This document shows positions 46,444 through 55,258 of a DNA stretch of 64,000 bases, one piece after another. The translations under genes and the position numbers were made by a program. The stretch's first letter is position 1. Each line of letters begins with the position of its first letter. The notes beneath the pieces were generated by a model, which saw only the letters and a list, made by a program, of their open reading frames with translations, was not told the origin of the DNA and made no database searches. The DNA is from CSP1-4 sp963777975 (GTDB lineage Bacteria; Chloroflexota; Limnocylindria; Limnocylindrales; CSP1-4). The stretch is taken from positions 62,001 through 126,000 of the forward strand of contig CAVZSO010000006.1 of assembly GCA_963777975.1 (NCBI GenBank), given 5' to 3'.

Positions 46444-47535
46444 TCAGTCGTTGTAGAGCCGCTCCTCGATGAGCTTCTCCTGGACCGTCCGACCGTTGGG
46501 GTCGAAGCACGAGTACTCGAAGTGCTTCTCGAACTCGAGGTCGACGTTGTCCTGGCCGCCGCGATTCTTCTCCACCGAGACCACGACCCAGTCGCGGAAC
46601 CGCTGCGCCTGGTACGGGTTGAACTCGATGTTGACCTTGGCCACGATGTGGTACTTCTCGTTGAGGATGAGGATGATGTCGGCCTCGTAGTTGATGGCCG
46701 ACGAGCCGCGCAGGTGATGGTTGCGCAGGCGCGAGGCCTTGAGGCCCTCCTTGTCGGCGGCCACGATGCTGATCATCGGGACCTCCATCGAGAGCGCCAC
46801 GTCCTTGAGGCCGTTGACCACGTAGGTCACCTTCTCCGACTCGGTCGGCGGCTCAGGGATGACCGGCACCTTCTGCATGTAGTCGACGAAGACGACGAGG
46901 CGGCGGTCGCCCGACAGCTTCTTGTGCTGCTCGACGAGCTTGCGCATGTTGTCGACGGTCGACGCCGTCTGCGAGCCGCGCATCAGGAAGAGGTTCTGGC
47001 CATAGCGCGCGATCCGATCGAGCGACGGGCGCAGGCGCGGGTTGGCGGCCAGCTGCGGCCCGCCGGCGCCCTCGGCCACCCAGCTGCCGAGGATCTCGCG
47101 GCGGACGTCCTGGATCTTGATGGCGCCGGTCTTGTGCGGCAGGTGCGCGAGCGCGGATTCCATGGCGATGAGGCGGTTGAGCAGGTATTCCTCGTCGTGC
47201 TCGAAGCAGATGTAGAGCACGTTGGCCTGGCCACCGGACGCGATGTTGCGCGCCATCTGGAGGGCCATGGTCGTCTTGCCCGTGCCCTGCGCACCGCCGA
47301 TGAGCAGCAGCTCACCGGCTCGCAGGCCGGTGCCGATGGTCTTGTCCATGGGCGTGAAGCCGAGCGGGACCGGCTGGTACTCACCGACGTCGCCGGTGCT
47401 GACCTTCTCGTTGAGGTTGACCAGGACGTCCAGCGTCGAACGCGGTCGCATGCTTCCGCCATCGGTGTCGAGGCGCCACTCGACGTGTGGCTCCGCCACG
47501 GCGGTCTTCGTCCTGGACGACTCGGTGGTGCTCAC
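46444..47535 (-). CDS. DnaB-like RecA-fold ATPase lacking the N-terminal DnaB domain
   Basis: About 363 residues containing only the hexameric-helicase RecA core of DnaB. It has GFTPMDKTIGTGLRAGELLL, Walker A GGAQGTGKTTMALQMA, Walker B LVVFVDYMQKVPV, and the late motifs RGSSAINYEADIILIL and VVVSVEKNRGGQDNVDLEF. The N-terminal primase-interacting domain of replicative DnaB is missing, so a repair, recombination or regulatory ATPase is more likely than the main helicase. GTG 47535 has GGAGG five bases upstream; ATG 47547 is the alternative. TACCAT lies 23 bases upstream of that ATG. It sits 36 bases upstream of ppa in the same direction. Confidence 0.85.
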   Translation of the reverse strand: MSTTESSRTKTAVAEPHVEWRLDTDGGSMRPRSTLDVLVNLNEKVSTGDVGEYQPVPLGFTPMDKTIGTGLRAGELLLIGGAQGTGKTTMALQMARNIASGGQANVLYICFEHDEEYLLNRLIAMESALAHLPHKTGAIKIQDVRREILGSWVAEGAGGPQLAANPRLRPSLDRIARYGQNLFLMRGSQTASTVDNMRKLVEQHKKLSGDRRLVVFVDYMQKVPVIPEPPTESEKVTYVVNGLKDVALSMEVPMISIVAADKEGLKASRLRNHHLRGSSAINYEADIILILNEKYHIVAKVNIEFNPYQAQRFRDWVVVSVEKNRGGQDNVDLEFEKHFEYSCFDPNGRTVQEKLIEERLYND

Positions 47536-47661
47536 GAACGCCTCCATGGGTGACAGCTGCCCTGCGGCGGATGGTAGCACCCGGTCACCCGCGGACGAAC
47601 CACCCGCACCCCACCGCTCTGCACTCGGGATCCAGCCTCGGCCCCCTTCAAGGCCGCGGAC

Positions 47662-49048
47662 TCAGATGCCGGCGCTCGCCAGGGCTGACCAGTAGCGGAC
47701 CATGGCGCGATGCCCGGCCTCCCAGTTGTCGAGGCGCACGAACTCATTGGGCGAATGCGCACGACAGTCAGGGTTCATGAAGCCGAGCAGGGTCACCGGC
47801 AACCCCAGGATGCTGGCGAACGAGGCCGTGACCGGGATCGAGCCGCCCTCGCGGACGAAGAGCGGTGCCTGGCCGAAGACCTCTTCCAGGCACCGTGCGG
47901 CGGCGATGGTGGCGGGATGGTCGAGTGGTGTCAGGCTCGGGTGGCCGGTGTTGATGAGCGTGACCGTGGTCGTGACGCCATCCGGGGTCAGGGCCGTGAC
48001 TCGCTCGCGCAGGCCATCGAAGATCGCCTTCGGATCCTGGTCCGGCACGAGCCGGCAGCTGACCTTGGCATGGGCCGTGGCGGGGATGATGGTCTTGGCG
48101 CCCTCGCCCTGGAAACCGCCCCACAGACCGTTGACATCGAGGGTCGGCCGACCCCCGCGCCGTTCGAGCGTCGTGTAGCCAGCCTCGCCGTACAGAGCGT
48201 CGACACCCATCTCGTCCATGTAGGCCGCCTCGTCGAACGGCAAGCGCGCGGATTCGGCGCGTTCCATCGCGTCGAGGGGACGGACGTCGTCGTAGAACCG
48301 GGGCAGGGTGACCCGCCCATCGGCATCGTGGAGCTGGGCGACGATCTCGGCCAGCACCGTGGCCGGGTTGCGGACCGTCCCGCCGTAGCCCCCGGAGTGG
48401 AGGTCCTGGGTCGGGCCGCTGACGTCGATCTGCGCGTACATCATGCCCCGCAGGCCGGTCGTGATGGCCGGCAGGTTGCCGTCGAAGAAGCCGTTGTCGC
48501 TGATGACGGCCAGGTCGGCCACCAGGCGCTCGCGATTCTTGGCCAGCCAGTGGTCGAGGTTCTCCGAGCCCGACTCCTCCTCGCCCTCGAAGACGACGCG
48601 GAGGTTGATGGGCAGCCGACCGCGAACGGCGAGCCAGGCTGGCGGCCGTATTGGTCAGCAGCGCGACGTGGCTCTTGTCGTCGGCGGCACCACGGGCGTA
48701 GAGGCGCTGGCCGTCGATGACCGGCTCGAAGGGCGGCGTGTGCCAGAGCTCCAGCGGATCGATGGGCTGGACGTCGTAGTGCGCGTAGACGATGACCGTC
48801 GGGGCGTCATCGGCGTGGAGCCAGTCGGCGTAGACGACCGGACGCCCCTCGGTCGGCGAGACCTCGACGTGCTCGAGGCCCGCCTGCCGGAGCGCGTCGG
48901 CGATCCACTCGGCGGCACGGCGACAGTCGTCGGCATGCTCCGAGAGCGCCGAGATGCTCGGGATGCGCAGCAACTCGACATACGCCTCGAGTCGACTGGT
49001 CGCGGTCGACTCGAGGTGCGCGTCGAGGTCATCGAAGGTCTCGGGCAT
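47662..49048 (-). CDS. M20-family metallopeptidase/dipeptidase (one frame break)
   Basis: Zinc peptidase of the M20 (PepV/CNDP-like) family, about 461 residues, cleaving small peptides. It starts MPETFDDLDAHLE and shows PSISALSEHADDCRRAA. The first metal site is TVIVYAHYDVQPIDPLELW and the next is DGQRLYARGAADDKSHVA. The frame breaks near 48640. The second frame has VVFEGEEESGSENLDHWLA with the catalytic Glu pair, then SDNGFFDGNLPAITTGLRG and the dimerisation domain. It ends with REGGSIPVTASFASILG and DCRAHSPNEFVRLDNWE, the last metal ligand region. It lies after ftsH, separated by a strong hairpin. Confidence 0.88.
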
Positions 49049-49073
49049 CGTGGGGCGGGGCCTCCTCATGCGT

Positions 49074-49103
49074 CGAAGCGGGCCCGGGGTCGGGCCCGCT
49101 TCG
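49074..49103 (-). terminator. Strong hairpin between ftsH and the M20 peptidase gene
   Basis: A perfect 13-bp inverted repeat, CGAAGCGGGCCCG and its complement (49074-49086, 49091-49103), with a four-base loop, 22 bases after the ftsH stop. There is no U-tract. It could terminate ftsH transcription or protect its 3' end. Confidence 0.55.
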
Positions 49104-49124
49104 GTCGGCTGGTCAGGTGGTGGG

Positions 49125-51155
49125 TCAGGCCGGCGACGGCGACGGCTTCGGCGATGGCACCGACGGCCCGGCACCATCGGGGGTGGCCGGCACCTGTCGG
49201 TGGGGCCGGGCGCCGTCGAGCGGGATGGGCGTCGGGCTGGAGCCCTCCTCGTGACGAGGGTCGGGGATGTCGGCGAAGAGCTCCTCGAAGGCATCCGCCT
49301 CGAGCGTCTCCTCGGCGATCAGGCGGTCGGCCAGCATCGTGAGCCGGTCCTTGTACGTCGTCAGGACCTCCATCGCCCGGGCATAGCCGCGATCGATGAT
49401 GGTCCGGACCTCCTCGTCGATCTGCCGTGCGACCTCGTCGGAGTAGTTGCGTTGCTCGCCGATCTCGCGGCCCAGGAAGATCATCTCCTCGCGCTTGCCG
49501 AGGGCCAGGGGGCCGAGCTTGTCGCTCATGCCGAACTCGGTGACCATCCGACGGGCGAGATTGGTGGCCTTCTCGATGTCGTTCGAGGCGCCGGTCGTGG
49601 TGTCGCCGAAGATGAGCTTCTCGGCCGCATTGCCGCCGAGCATGCCGGCGATCTTGTCCTCGAACTCGGTCTTGCTCTGCAGGTAGCGGTCCTCGGTCGG
49701 CAGGCCCATCGTGTAGCCGAGGGCCATGCCGCGGCTGATGATGCTGACCTTGGCGACCGGATCGCACTTGGGCAGGATGCGCTGCACGACGGCGTGACCG
49801 CCCTCGTGGTAGGCGATGATCTGCTTCTCGGCGTCGCTGATGACCCGGCTCTTGCGCTCCGGGCCGGCCACGACGCGCTCGAGGGCCTCGCTGAACTCGG
49901 GCGTGCTGATGACCTTCTTGTTGCGACGTGCGGCGAGGATGGCGGCCTCGTTGACGAGGTTGGCCAGGTCGGCGCCGGAGAAGCCCGGCGACGTCTTGGC
50001 GATGAAGGTCAGGTCGATGGCCTTGTCGAGCGGCTTGCCCTTGACATGGACCTTGAGGATCTCGAGCCGGCCCTTCATGTCGGGCCGGTCGAGGATGACC
50101 TGGCGGTCGAAGCGACCGGGCCGCAGGAGCGCCGGGTCCAGGACATCGGGCCGGTTGGTGGCAGCGACGACGATGACGTTGGTGTTGGTGTCGAAGCCGT
50201 CCATCTCGACGAGGATCTGATTGAGCGTCTGCTCACGCTCGTCGTGCGAGCCGCCGAGGCCCGCGCCGCGCTGACGGCCGACGGCGTCGATCTCGTCGAC
50301 GAAGACGATGCACGGGCTGTTGCGCTTGGCCTGGTCGAAGAGATCGCGCACGCGGCTGGCGCCGACGCCCACGAACATCTCCACGAACTCGGAGCCCGAG
50401 ATGCTGAAGAAGGGCACGCCGGCCTCGCCGGCAACAGCGCGCGCGAGGAGGGTCTTGCCCGTGCCGGGCGGGCCGACGAGCAGCACGCCGCGTGGGATGC
50501 GCGCCCCAAGGGAGTTGAACTTCTCGGGGTACTTGAGGAACTCGACGACCTCCTGGAGCTCCATCTTGGCCTCGTCGACCCCGGCCACGTCGGCGAAGGT
50601 GACGACCGTCTTGTTGCCCAGGAACATCCGCGCCCGGCTCTTGCCGAAGCTCATGGCCTGGTTGTTGGTGCCCTGCGCCTGGCGCAGCATGAAGAAGAGG
50701 ATGGCGCCGATGACGATGATGGGCAGGGCGGTCGTGAGCAGGATGCCGAGCAGCTGGCCGGAGCCGTCAGGCTCGCTGGCGCTGACCTCCATGTCGGCGT
50801 TGCAGTTCGAGCCGGGCTGCGCGCAGGTGGCCGTGATATCGCCCAGCAGCCCCTGGCCGAGCTGGCCAGGCACCTGGCTGGAGACGACCTTGTTGGTGCC
50901 GGTCTTGGGGTCCTTCTCCTCGAGGGTGATCTTGAGCGCGTTGCCGGATTGTTCGACCGACTTGACGGCGCCCTCGGAAACGTAGCCGAGGAAGGACTCG
51001 GCGCCACCGCTGTAGGGGATGGTGGCGGGCTTGGGCTGATCGAAGAGGAACATGTAGAGGACGGCGGCGATGCCCACGACCAAAACGAGGGTGAAGATGC
51101 CGCTTCGGAGGAACCGGGTGTTCAACGGTGTCGAGCCTCGATATCGCTGCGCCAC
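49125..51155 (-). CDS. ftsH: ATP-dependent zinc metalloprotease FtsH
   Basis: Membrane-anchored AAA+ protease of 676 residues degrading membrane and regulatory proteins. Two helices (about 18-38 and 134-157) flank a short extracytoplasmic domain with Cys111 and Cys118 (CAQPGSNC), unusual and perhaps disulfide-bonded. Walker A is GPPGTGKT (228-235) and Walker B IVFVDEID (283-290), with the second region of homology in AATNRPDVLDPALLRPGRFD. The protease site is HEGGH (450-454), and the third zinc ligand is near GNAAEKLIFGDTTTGASND. The tail after about 620 is Pro/Ser-rich. The start is GTG 51155, with TATACT 33 bases upstream. Confidence 0.96.
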   Translation of the reverse strand: MAQRYRGSTPLNTRFLRSGIFTLVLVVGIAAVLYMFLFDQPKPATIPYSGGAESFLGYVSEGAVKSVEQSGNALKITLEEKDPKTGTNKVVSSQVPGQLGQGLLGDITATCAQPGSNCNADMEVSASEPDGSGQLLGILLTTALPIIVIGAILFFMLRQAQGTNNQAMSFGKSRARMFLGNKTVVTFADVAGVDEAKMELQEVVEFLKYPEKFNSLGARIPRGVLLVGPPGTGKTLLARAVAGEAGVPFFSISGSEFVEMFVGVGASRVRDLFDQAKRNSPCIVFVDEIDAVGRQRGAGLGGSHDEREQTLNQILVEMDGFDTNTNVIVVAATNRPDVLDPALLRPGRFDRQVILDRPDMKGRLEILKVHVKGKPLDKAIDLTFIAKTSPGFSGADLANLVNEAAILAARRNKKVISTPEFSEALERVVAGPERKSRVISDAEKQIIAYHEGGHAVVQRILPKCDPVAKVSIISRGMALGYTMGLPTEDRYLQSKTEFEDKIAGMLGGNAAEKLIFGDTTTGASNDIEKATNLARRMVTEFGMSDKLGPLALGKREEMIFLGREIGEQRNYSDEVARQIDEEVRTIIDRGYARAMEVLTTYKDRLTMLADRLIAEETLEADAFEELFADIPDPRHEEGSSPTPIPLDGARPHRQVPATPDGAGPSVPSPKPSPSPA

Positions 51156-51187
51156 AGCCGATGACCGGTGCGGCGAGCAGGCCGCCA

Positions 51188-51193
51188 GTATAG
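51188..51193 (-). promoter_or_regulatory. Putative -10 element of ftsH
   Basis: TATACT on the minus strand, about 33 bases before the GTG start. No clear -35. The gap also separates ftsH from tRNA-Met. Confidence 0.4.
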
Positions 51194-51298
51194 GCCGCCC
51201 TCCATATCAGGCTTCGATACGACCATCGGCTGCATGGGTATGGGCCGGTCGGCGGAACAGCGCAGTCGCAGCGGAGCCCGTTCGAGGACCAAGGGGAT

Positions 51299-51373
51299 TG
51301 GTAGCGGAGGGCGGATTCGAACCACCGGCCAAGGGCTTATGAGTCCCCTGCTCTACCACTGAGCTACTCCGCC
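51299..51373 (-). tRNA. tRNA-Met (anticodon CAT), CCA encoded
   Basis: The complement folds as a full cloverleaf of 75 nt with CCA. The acceptor is GGCGGAG/CTCCGCT (one G-U pair), the D-arm is TAGCTCAGTGGTAGAGC, the anticodon loop is CTCATAA with CAT, and the T-arm is GGTGG-TTCGAAT-CCGCC. The 3' ACCA is present in the DNA. The anticodon stem GGGGA/GCCCT has an A-G mismatch next to the loop, where elongator tRNA-Met usually has A-U. The purine-rich acceptor start and paired first base favour elongator rather than initiator tRNA. Confidence 0.92.
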
Positions 51374-51510
51374 GCCGTGTGAAGTCTATCGAGCGTGATC
51401 CAGGGCGGCAAACTGCCGGCCTGCGGCCCACGGCCGGTGGACGCGGGTCCCGGCCCACGCCGATGGAGCGCTGGTGCCGACCCCGGAACCCGATGGCCGT
51501 CGGACGAACC

Positions 51511-51516
51511 TATACT
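51511..51516 (+). promoter_or_regulatory. Putative -10 element of the ABC1 kinase gene
   Basis: TATACT about 31 bases before the ATG at 51548. GGAGG lies between it and the start. No strong -35. Confidence 0.4.
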
Positions 51517-51547
51517 CGGCCCTGACCACCAACCAGCGGAGGCAGCG

Positions 51548-53734
51548 ATGAACCGGCGGCTCTTCGTGCTCCGCGTGGTCATCGACACCATCCTCGTCGC
51601 CTTTCTTCTGTGGTTCCTCTCGCTCTTCCAGGTCAACAGCCCCTTCCCGTTCGGCACGACCACGGTCCCGATCATCACCATCACCTCGAAGTCCCTGCTG
51701 GCGGTCGTGGTCACGGGCCTCCTGGTCGCCCTCTTCGAATCCTTCGTCAAGCCCATCATCGTGGCGTTGACGGGCCGCCTCCTGATCTGGTCGGCCGGCC
51801 TCTTCATCGTCGTCGTCAACGCGCTCGTCCTCTGGTTGGTCGGTCGCTTCTCGCCACTCACGCTCGACGTCGCGGAACCGACGCTCTTGTGGCTGCTGCT
51901 CCTGGCCGCCCTGTACACCATCCTCTCCTCGGTCCTCGACGCGGTCTTCGGCCTCAACCGCCCGAGCGTCGACGCGGCGGAGCGCGGCCAGTCGATCTGG
52001 CGCATCCTCGACGCCCTCCCCACGCCGCGGCGCAACGCCGTCCTCGAGAACCTGCGCATGGAGCAGGTCTACGACACCGTTTACCGCTATGGGCTCGATG
52101 CCGCCCTCGAGGGCACGCCGCTGGCCAAGATCCGGACCTGGGTCCGCGTCAAGCTGCTGCGCGAAAGCGACGAGCTCGCTGGGCTCAGCACCCCGGCCCG
52201 CGTCCGGATCATGCTCCAGCAGCTCGGCCCGATGTACGTGAAGATCGGCCAGATGATCGCCAGCCGCGGCGCGGCGCTGCCGCCCGAGTGGCTGGCGGAG
52301 CTGCAGACGCTGCAGAGCGACGCCGCCCCGTTCCCCTGGGAGCAGGCACGCGACATCGTCGTCTCCCAGCTCGGGGCGCCGCCCGAAGAGCTCTTCGCCG
52401 AGTTCGACCATGAGCCCTTCGCTGCTGCCTCGACCGCCCAGGTCCACCGAGCCGTGATGCACGACGGGACCGTTGTCGCGGTCAAGGTCCAACGACCGCA
52501 GATCGTGGCCAAGACGAAAGCCGACCTGGGCGTCATGCAGGAGCTGGCCAAGGTCGCCGAGCGCAGATCGGACTACGCCCAGCGCCTGGGGGCGGAAGGC
52601 ATCGTCCGCGAGTTCGCGGCCGGCATCATCAAAGAGCTCGACTACCGCAACGAGACGTATGCCGCGCGGCGCATCGCCGACCACATGCGCAAGTTCGAGG
52701 CCATCCACATCCCCATCGTCTACGGCAAGCTCTCAGGCGAGCGAGTGATGACGGCGGAGTTCGTCAAGGGCATCAAGATCTCCAAGGTCGACGAGCTGCG
52801 CGAGGCTGGCTTCGACACCACCGAGCTCGGCGCGACGTTCGTTCGAGCCCTCATCAAGCAGGTCCTCGTCGACGGCTTCTTCCATGGCGACCCGCACCCC
52901 GGCAACATCCTGGTCGATCCCGACACACGAACCATCGTCTTCCTCGACTTCGGGCTCGTGGGCCAGCTCACCCAGCAGCAGCGGCTCGACCTGCTCGACC
53001 TCATCAACGGGCTGCGGACGATCGACAGCAGCGCCGTCGCCAGCGCCGTCATCGCCCTCAGCCACAAGCGCAAAGGCTTCGTCGAGGCCGACTTCCGTGA
53101 TGACATGGACCGCGTCCTGCGCCAATTCCTGGTCTATGGCGACGACGGCGGTTCGCTCGCGGCCGGCGTCGGTGCCGTGCAATCGGTCGTCTACAGCAAC
53201 GGGCTGCAGCTCGACAACCAGCTGACGCTGGCCCTCAAGGCCGTCATCCAGGCCGAAGAGACGGCCAACCTGCTGAGCCCCTCGATCGACATCGGCGGGG
53301 CCGCCCTGGAAGAGGCCCGCGAGGCCATCTTCGAGCAGGTCACGCCGGCCCGCGTCCGGGCCTCGCTGGAGCGCTCGGCGCTGCGGATCGGACGCGAGGT
53401 CGTCCGCCGTGTGCCGGACCTCGAGACCGCCGCACTGAGCTGGTTCGATCAGTTCAACAAGGGCAAGTTCGTGGTCGAGATCGACACTCGCGACCTGTCG
53501 CGGCAGATGGCCAAGCTGAACGTCCTCGGCCGCAACCTGACCGTCGCCTTGATCGTCATCGGGCAGCTCCTGGCGACGGCCGTCTTCGCCTTCTTGCTGA
53601 CGCAACCCTCGATCGCCGCCGTCGCCGGCTTCCTGCCCGGCTTGATCGTCGCCCTCTTCTTCGGCGCGCTCATCCTGAGCTTCGTCGTCCTGCGCCGTGT
53701 CTGGGGCGACTCGGAAGAGGACGAGAGCGGATGA
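51548..53734 (+). CDS. ABC1/UbiB-family kinase fused to an N-terminal YvlD/holin-like membrane domain
   Basis: A 728-residue protein starting at ATG 51548 after GGAGG. Residues 1-135 hold four helices (about 8-27, 47-65, 78-98, 111-134) with VKPIIVALTGRLLIWSAGLF. This resembles the YvlD/phage-holin-4_2 family pattern of a conserved P-x-L and GLF. Residues 180-600 are an ABC1 (ADCK/UbiB) atypical kinase: LGPMYVKIGQMIASRG (KxGQ), AAASTAQVHRAVMHDGTVV, VAVKVQRP, HGDPHPGNIL and VFLDFGLVGQL. A C-terminal hairpin of two helices (about 660-715) ends the protein. ABC1 proteins support quinone or isoprenoid metabolism. The membrane front end is the unusual part. Confidence 0.9.
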   Translation: MNRRLFVLRVVIDTILVAFLLWFLSLFQVNSPFPFGTTTVPIITITSKSLLAVVVTGLLVALFESFVKPIIVALTGRLLIWSAGLFIVVVNALVLWLVGRFSPLTLDVAEPTLLWLLLLAALYTILSSVLDAVFGLNRPSVDAAERGQSIWRILDALPTPRRNAVLENLRMEQVYDTVYRYGLDAALEGTPLAKIRTWVRVKLLRESDELAGLSTPARVRIMLQQLGPMYVKIGQMIASRGAALPPEWLAELQTLQSDAAPFPWEQARDIVVSQLGAPPEELFAEFDHEPFAAASTAQVHRAVMHDGTVVAVKVQRPQIVAKTKADLGVMQELAKVAERRSDYAQRLGAEGIVREFAAGIIKELDYRNETYAARRIADHMRKFEAIHIPIVYGKLSGERVMTAEFVKGIKISKVDELREAGFDTTELGATFVRALIKQVLVDGFFHGDPHPGNILVDPDTRTIVFLDFGLVGQLTQQQRLDLLDLINGLRTIDSSAVASAVIALSHKRKGFVEADFRDDMDRVLRQFLVYGDDGGSLAAGVGAVQSVVYSNGLQLDNQLTLALKAVIQAEETANLLSPSIDIGGAALEEAREAIFEQVTPARVRASLERSALRIGREVVRRVPDLETAALSWFDQFNKGKFVVEIDTRDLSRQMAKLNVLGRNLTVALIVIGQLLATAVFAFLLTQPSIAAVAGFLPGLIVALFFGALILSFVVLRRVWGDSEEDESG

Positions 53735-54687
53735 GGCTCGACCCGACCGAGATCCCGAAGGCCGTTCCTCCCGCGCCGATGGACCTGGGTCAGATCGTCG
53801 ATGCTGTCGTGGCGCTCTATCGCCGGCGCTGGGCACTCCTGCTGGGCCTGTGCGCCGTGCTCGAGGTGCCGGCGACCATCCTGTCCGGCCTGATCCTCCT
53901 GCCGCTGCCCGCCAGGCTGTCGGCCATCCTCGGCTTCGACATCCTCGATCCACCGGCGACCATCGACCCCACCTCGGCCGTGGCCGCGCCGACGTGGGAG
54001 CAGACGATGGGTGTCCTGGGGCCGATCTGGCTGTCGGCCCTGGTGAGCATCATCGCGGGCACCCTGACCACGGTCGCGGTCGTCTACGCCGTCGTCCGCC
54101 TGCGCCTCGAACAGGAAGCAGGCGTCGGGAGCTCGTTCCGGGCGGTCCTGCGACGCCTGGGACCGATCATCCTCACGTTCGCGGCGTACACCGTCAGCCT
54201 GCTCATCTTGGTGGGCCTCGCCGTGGCTGCCGTGGCCCTTCTGTTGAGCCTGTCACCCGGCGCCGTCGGTGGTGGGCCGCTCGCATTCATAGCCATCCTG
54301 GCCTTCACCGCTGTACTGGCGGCGACCGTCTTCGTGGCTATCCGCTGGACCTTCTGGCCGCAGGCCGTGATGATCGACGAGGCCGGGCCGCTCGGCTCGC
54401 TCGGTCGGAGCTGGCGGCTCATCAGCGGCTCGACGGCTCGGGTGATCGGCTATGCGCTGCTCTTCGGCCTGGCAGCGGGCATCATCGAGGGCCTGATCGC
54501 CCAGCTCGGGCTGGTCGTCGTGAGCACCGTCGCGAGCGTCCTTTCAGAGGAGGTGCAGCTGGCGCTCCGTTTCGCCGTCAGCTCGATCTCCACCCTGCTG
54601 CTGGCGCCGGTCGTGCCGGTCGCGATGACGCTGCTCTACCTCGACCTCCGGGTCCGGCACGGCGAGCCGATCAGCATCGGCGCCTGA
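53731..54687 (+). CDS. Polytopic membrane protein, unknown function
   Basis: A 318-residue membrane protein whose ATG overlaps the ABC1 gene stop as ATGA. A polar N-terminus with MDLGQIVDAVVALYRRRW precedes about six helices. The pattern (DAVxLYRxxW near the start, then helices with GSSFRAVLRRLGPIIL and a re-entrant LGSLGRSWRLISGS) resembles the glycerophosphodiesterase-type membrane domain found in many uncharacterised bacterial proteins. No catalytic motif is visible. Coupling to the ABC1 kinase suggests a shared membrane role, which is inference. Confidence 0.75.
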   Translation: MRLDPTEIPKAVPPAPMDLGQIVDAVVALYRRRWALLLGLCAVLEVPATILSGLILLPLPARLSAILGFDILDPPATIDPTSAVAAPTWEQTMGVLGPIWLSALVSIIAGTLTTVAVVYAVVRLRLEQEAGVGSSFRAVLRRLGPIILTFAAYTVSLLILVGLAVAAVALLLSLSPGAVGGGPLAFIAILAFTAVLAATVFVAIRWTFWPQAVMIDEAGPLGSLGRSWRLISGSTARVIGYALLFGLAAGIIEGLIAQLGLVVVSTVASVLSEEVQLALRFAVSSISTLLLAPVVPVAMTLLYLDLRVRHGEPISIGA

Positions 54688-54727
54688 GCCGAACCGCGCG
54701 CTCGCGACCAGGCGGGCCGAACGACGA

Positions 54728-55252
54728 TCAGCGGCCGAAGAGGAGATCCAGCCAGTCATCGAGCGGCGTGCTGTGGCCGCCCGAGCCGGGCTCCGCACCG
54801 AGGGGCGTGATCGCCCGCGGCGGTGGCGCACCTACCTCCAGCGCGAACGCGCGTTCGCCGGTTCGGCCGTACCCGAAGGCGCGCGCCTGGAGGGCCAGGT
54901 AGTCGGGTGACTGGATGATCTCGAGCTCGTGTTCGGCCGCGGCCAGCCGGATGGCGGCAGCGGCGGTCTGACTTCGCAGGACATCGGCGCGGTCGGTGCT
55001 GGCTGCCGAATCGGCGACGGCCCGAGCGAAGACGAAGACGATCCAGGCGACCACGACGACGCCGACCGCGATGGCCAGGCTGCGACGCGAGAAGCCGGCT
55101 ACGGGCATCCGTCCGAGCGGACCGCGCGGATCGGGGGTCGGCGGATCCGCCTTCGGTGGGACGTCCTCCGACGGCCCGCCACCGTCCGGGGCCGGGATCG
55201 GCTCCGGCGAGTCGAGCGGGGTGCGTGGGACGCGGCTGATGACCATGCCCAT
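54728..55252 (-). CDS. DivIC/FtsL-like septum protein
   Basis: A 174-residue bitopic protein: a Pro-rich cytosolic leader of about 55 residues, one helix (about 59-77, AIAVGVVVVAWIVFVFA), a short coiled coil (RSQTAAAAIRLAAAEHELE) and the DivIC-family tail motif QSPDYLALQARAFGYG with TGERAFALEV. That pattern (spdyiE..Ar..gyv..gE) marks septum-initiator proteins that bridge the divisome. The C-terminus ends in a short acidic-hydrophobic patch (DDWLDLLFG). A TTGACA/TACCAT promoter places its ATG at +1, so it is probably leaderless. It converges on the membrane-protein gene. Confidence 0.75.
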   Translation of the reverse strand: MGMVISRVPRTPLDSPEPIPAPDGGGPSEDVPPKADPPTPDPRGPLGRMPVAGFSRRSLAIAVGVVVVAWIVFVFARAVADSAASTDRADVLRSQTAAAAIRLAAAEHELEIIQSPDYLALQARAFGYGRTGERAFALEVGAPPPRAITPLGAEPGSGGHSTPLDDWLDLLFGR

Positions 55253-55258
55253 CGGCCG

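Noticed and set aside
48954..51164. A 736-codon open frame antisense to ftsH
   Set aside because: Same high-GC mirror effect. FtsH on the other strand has every expected motif.
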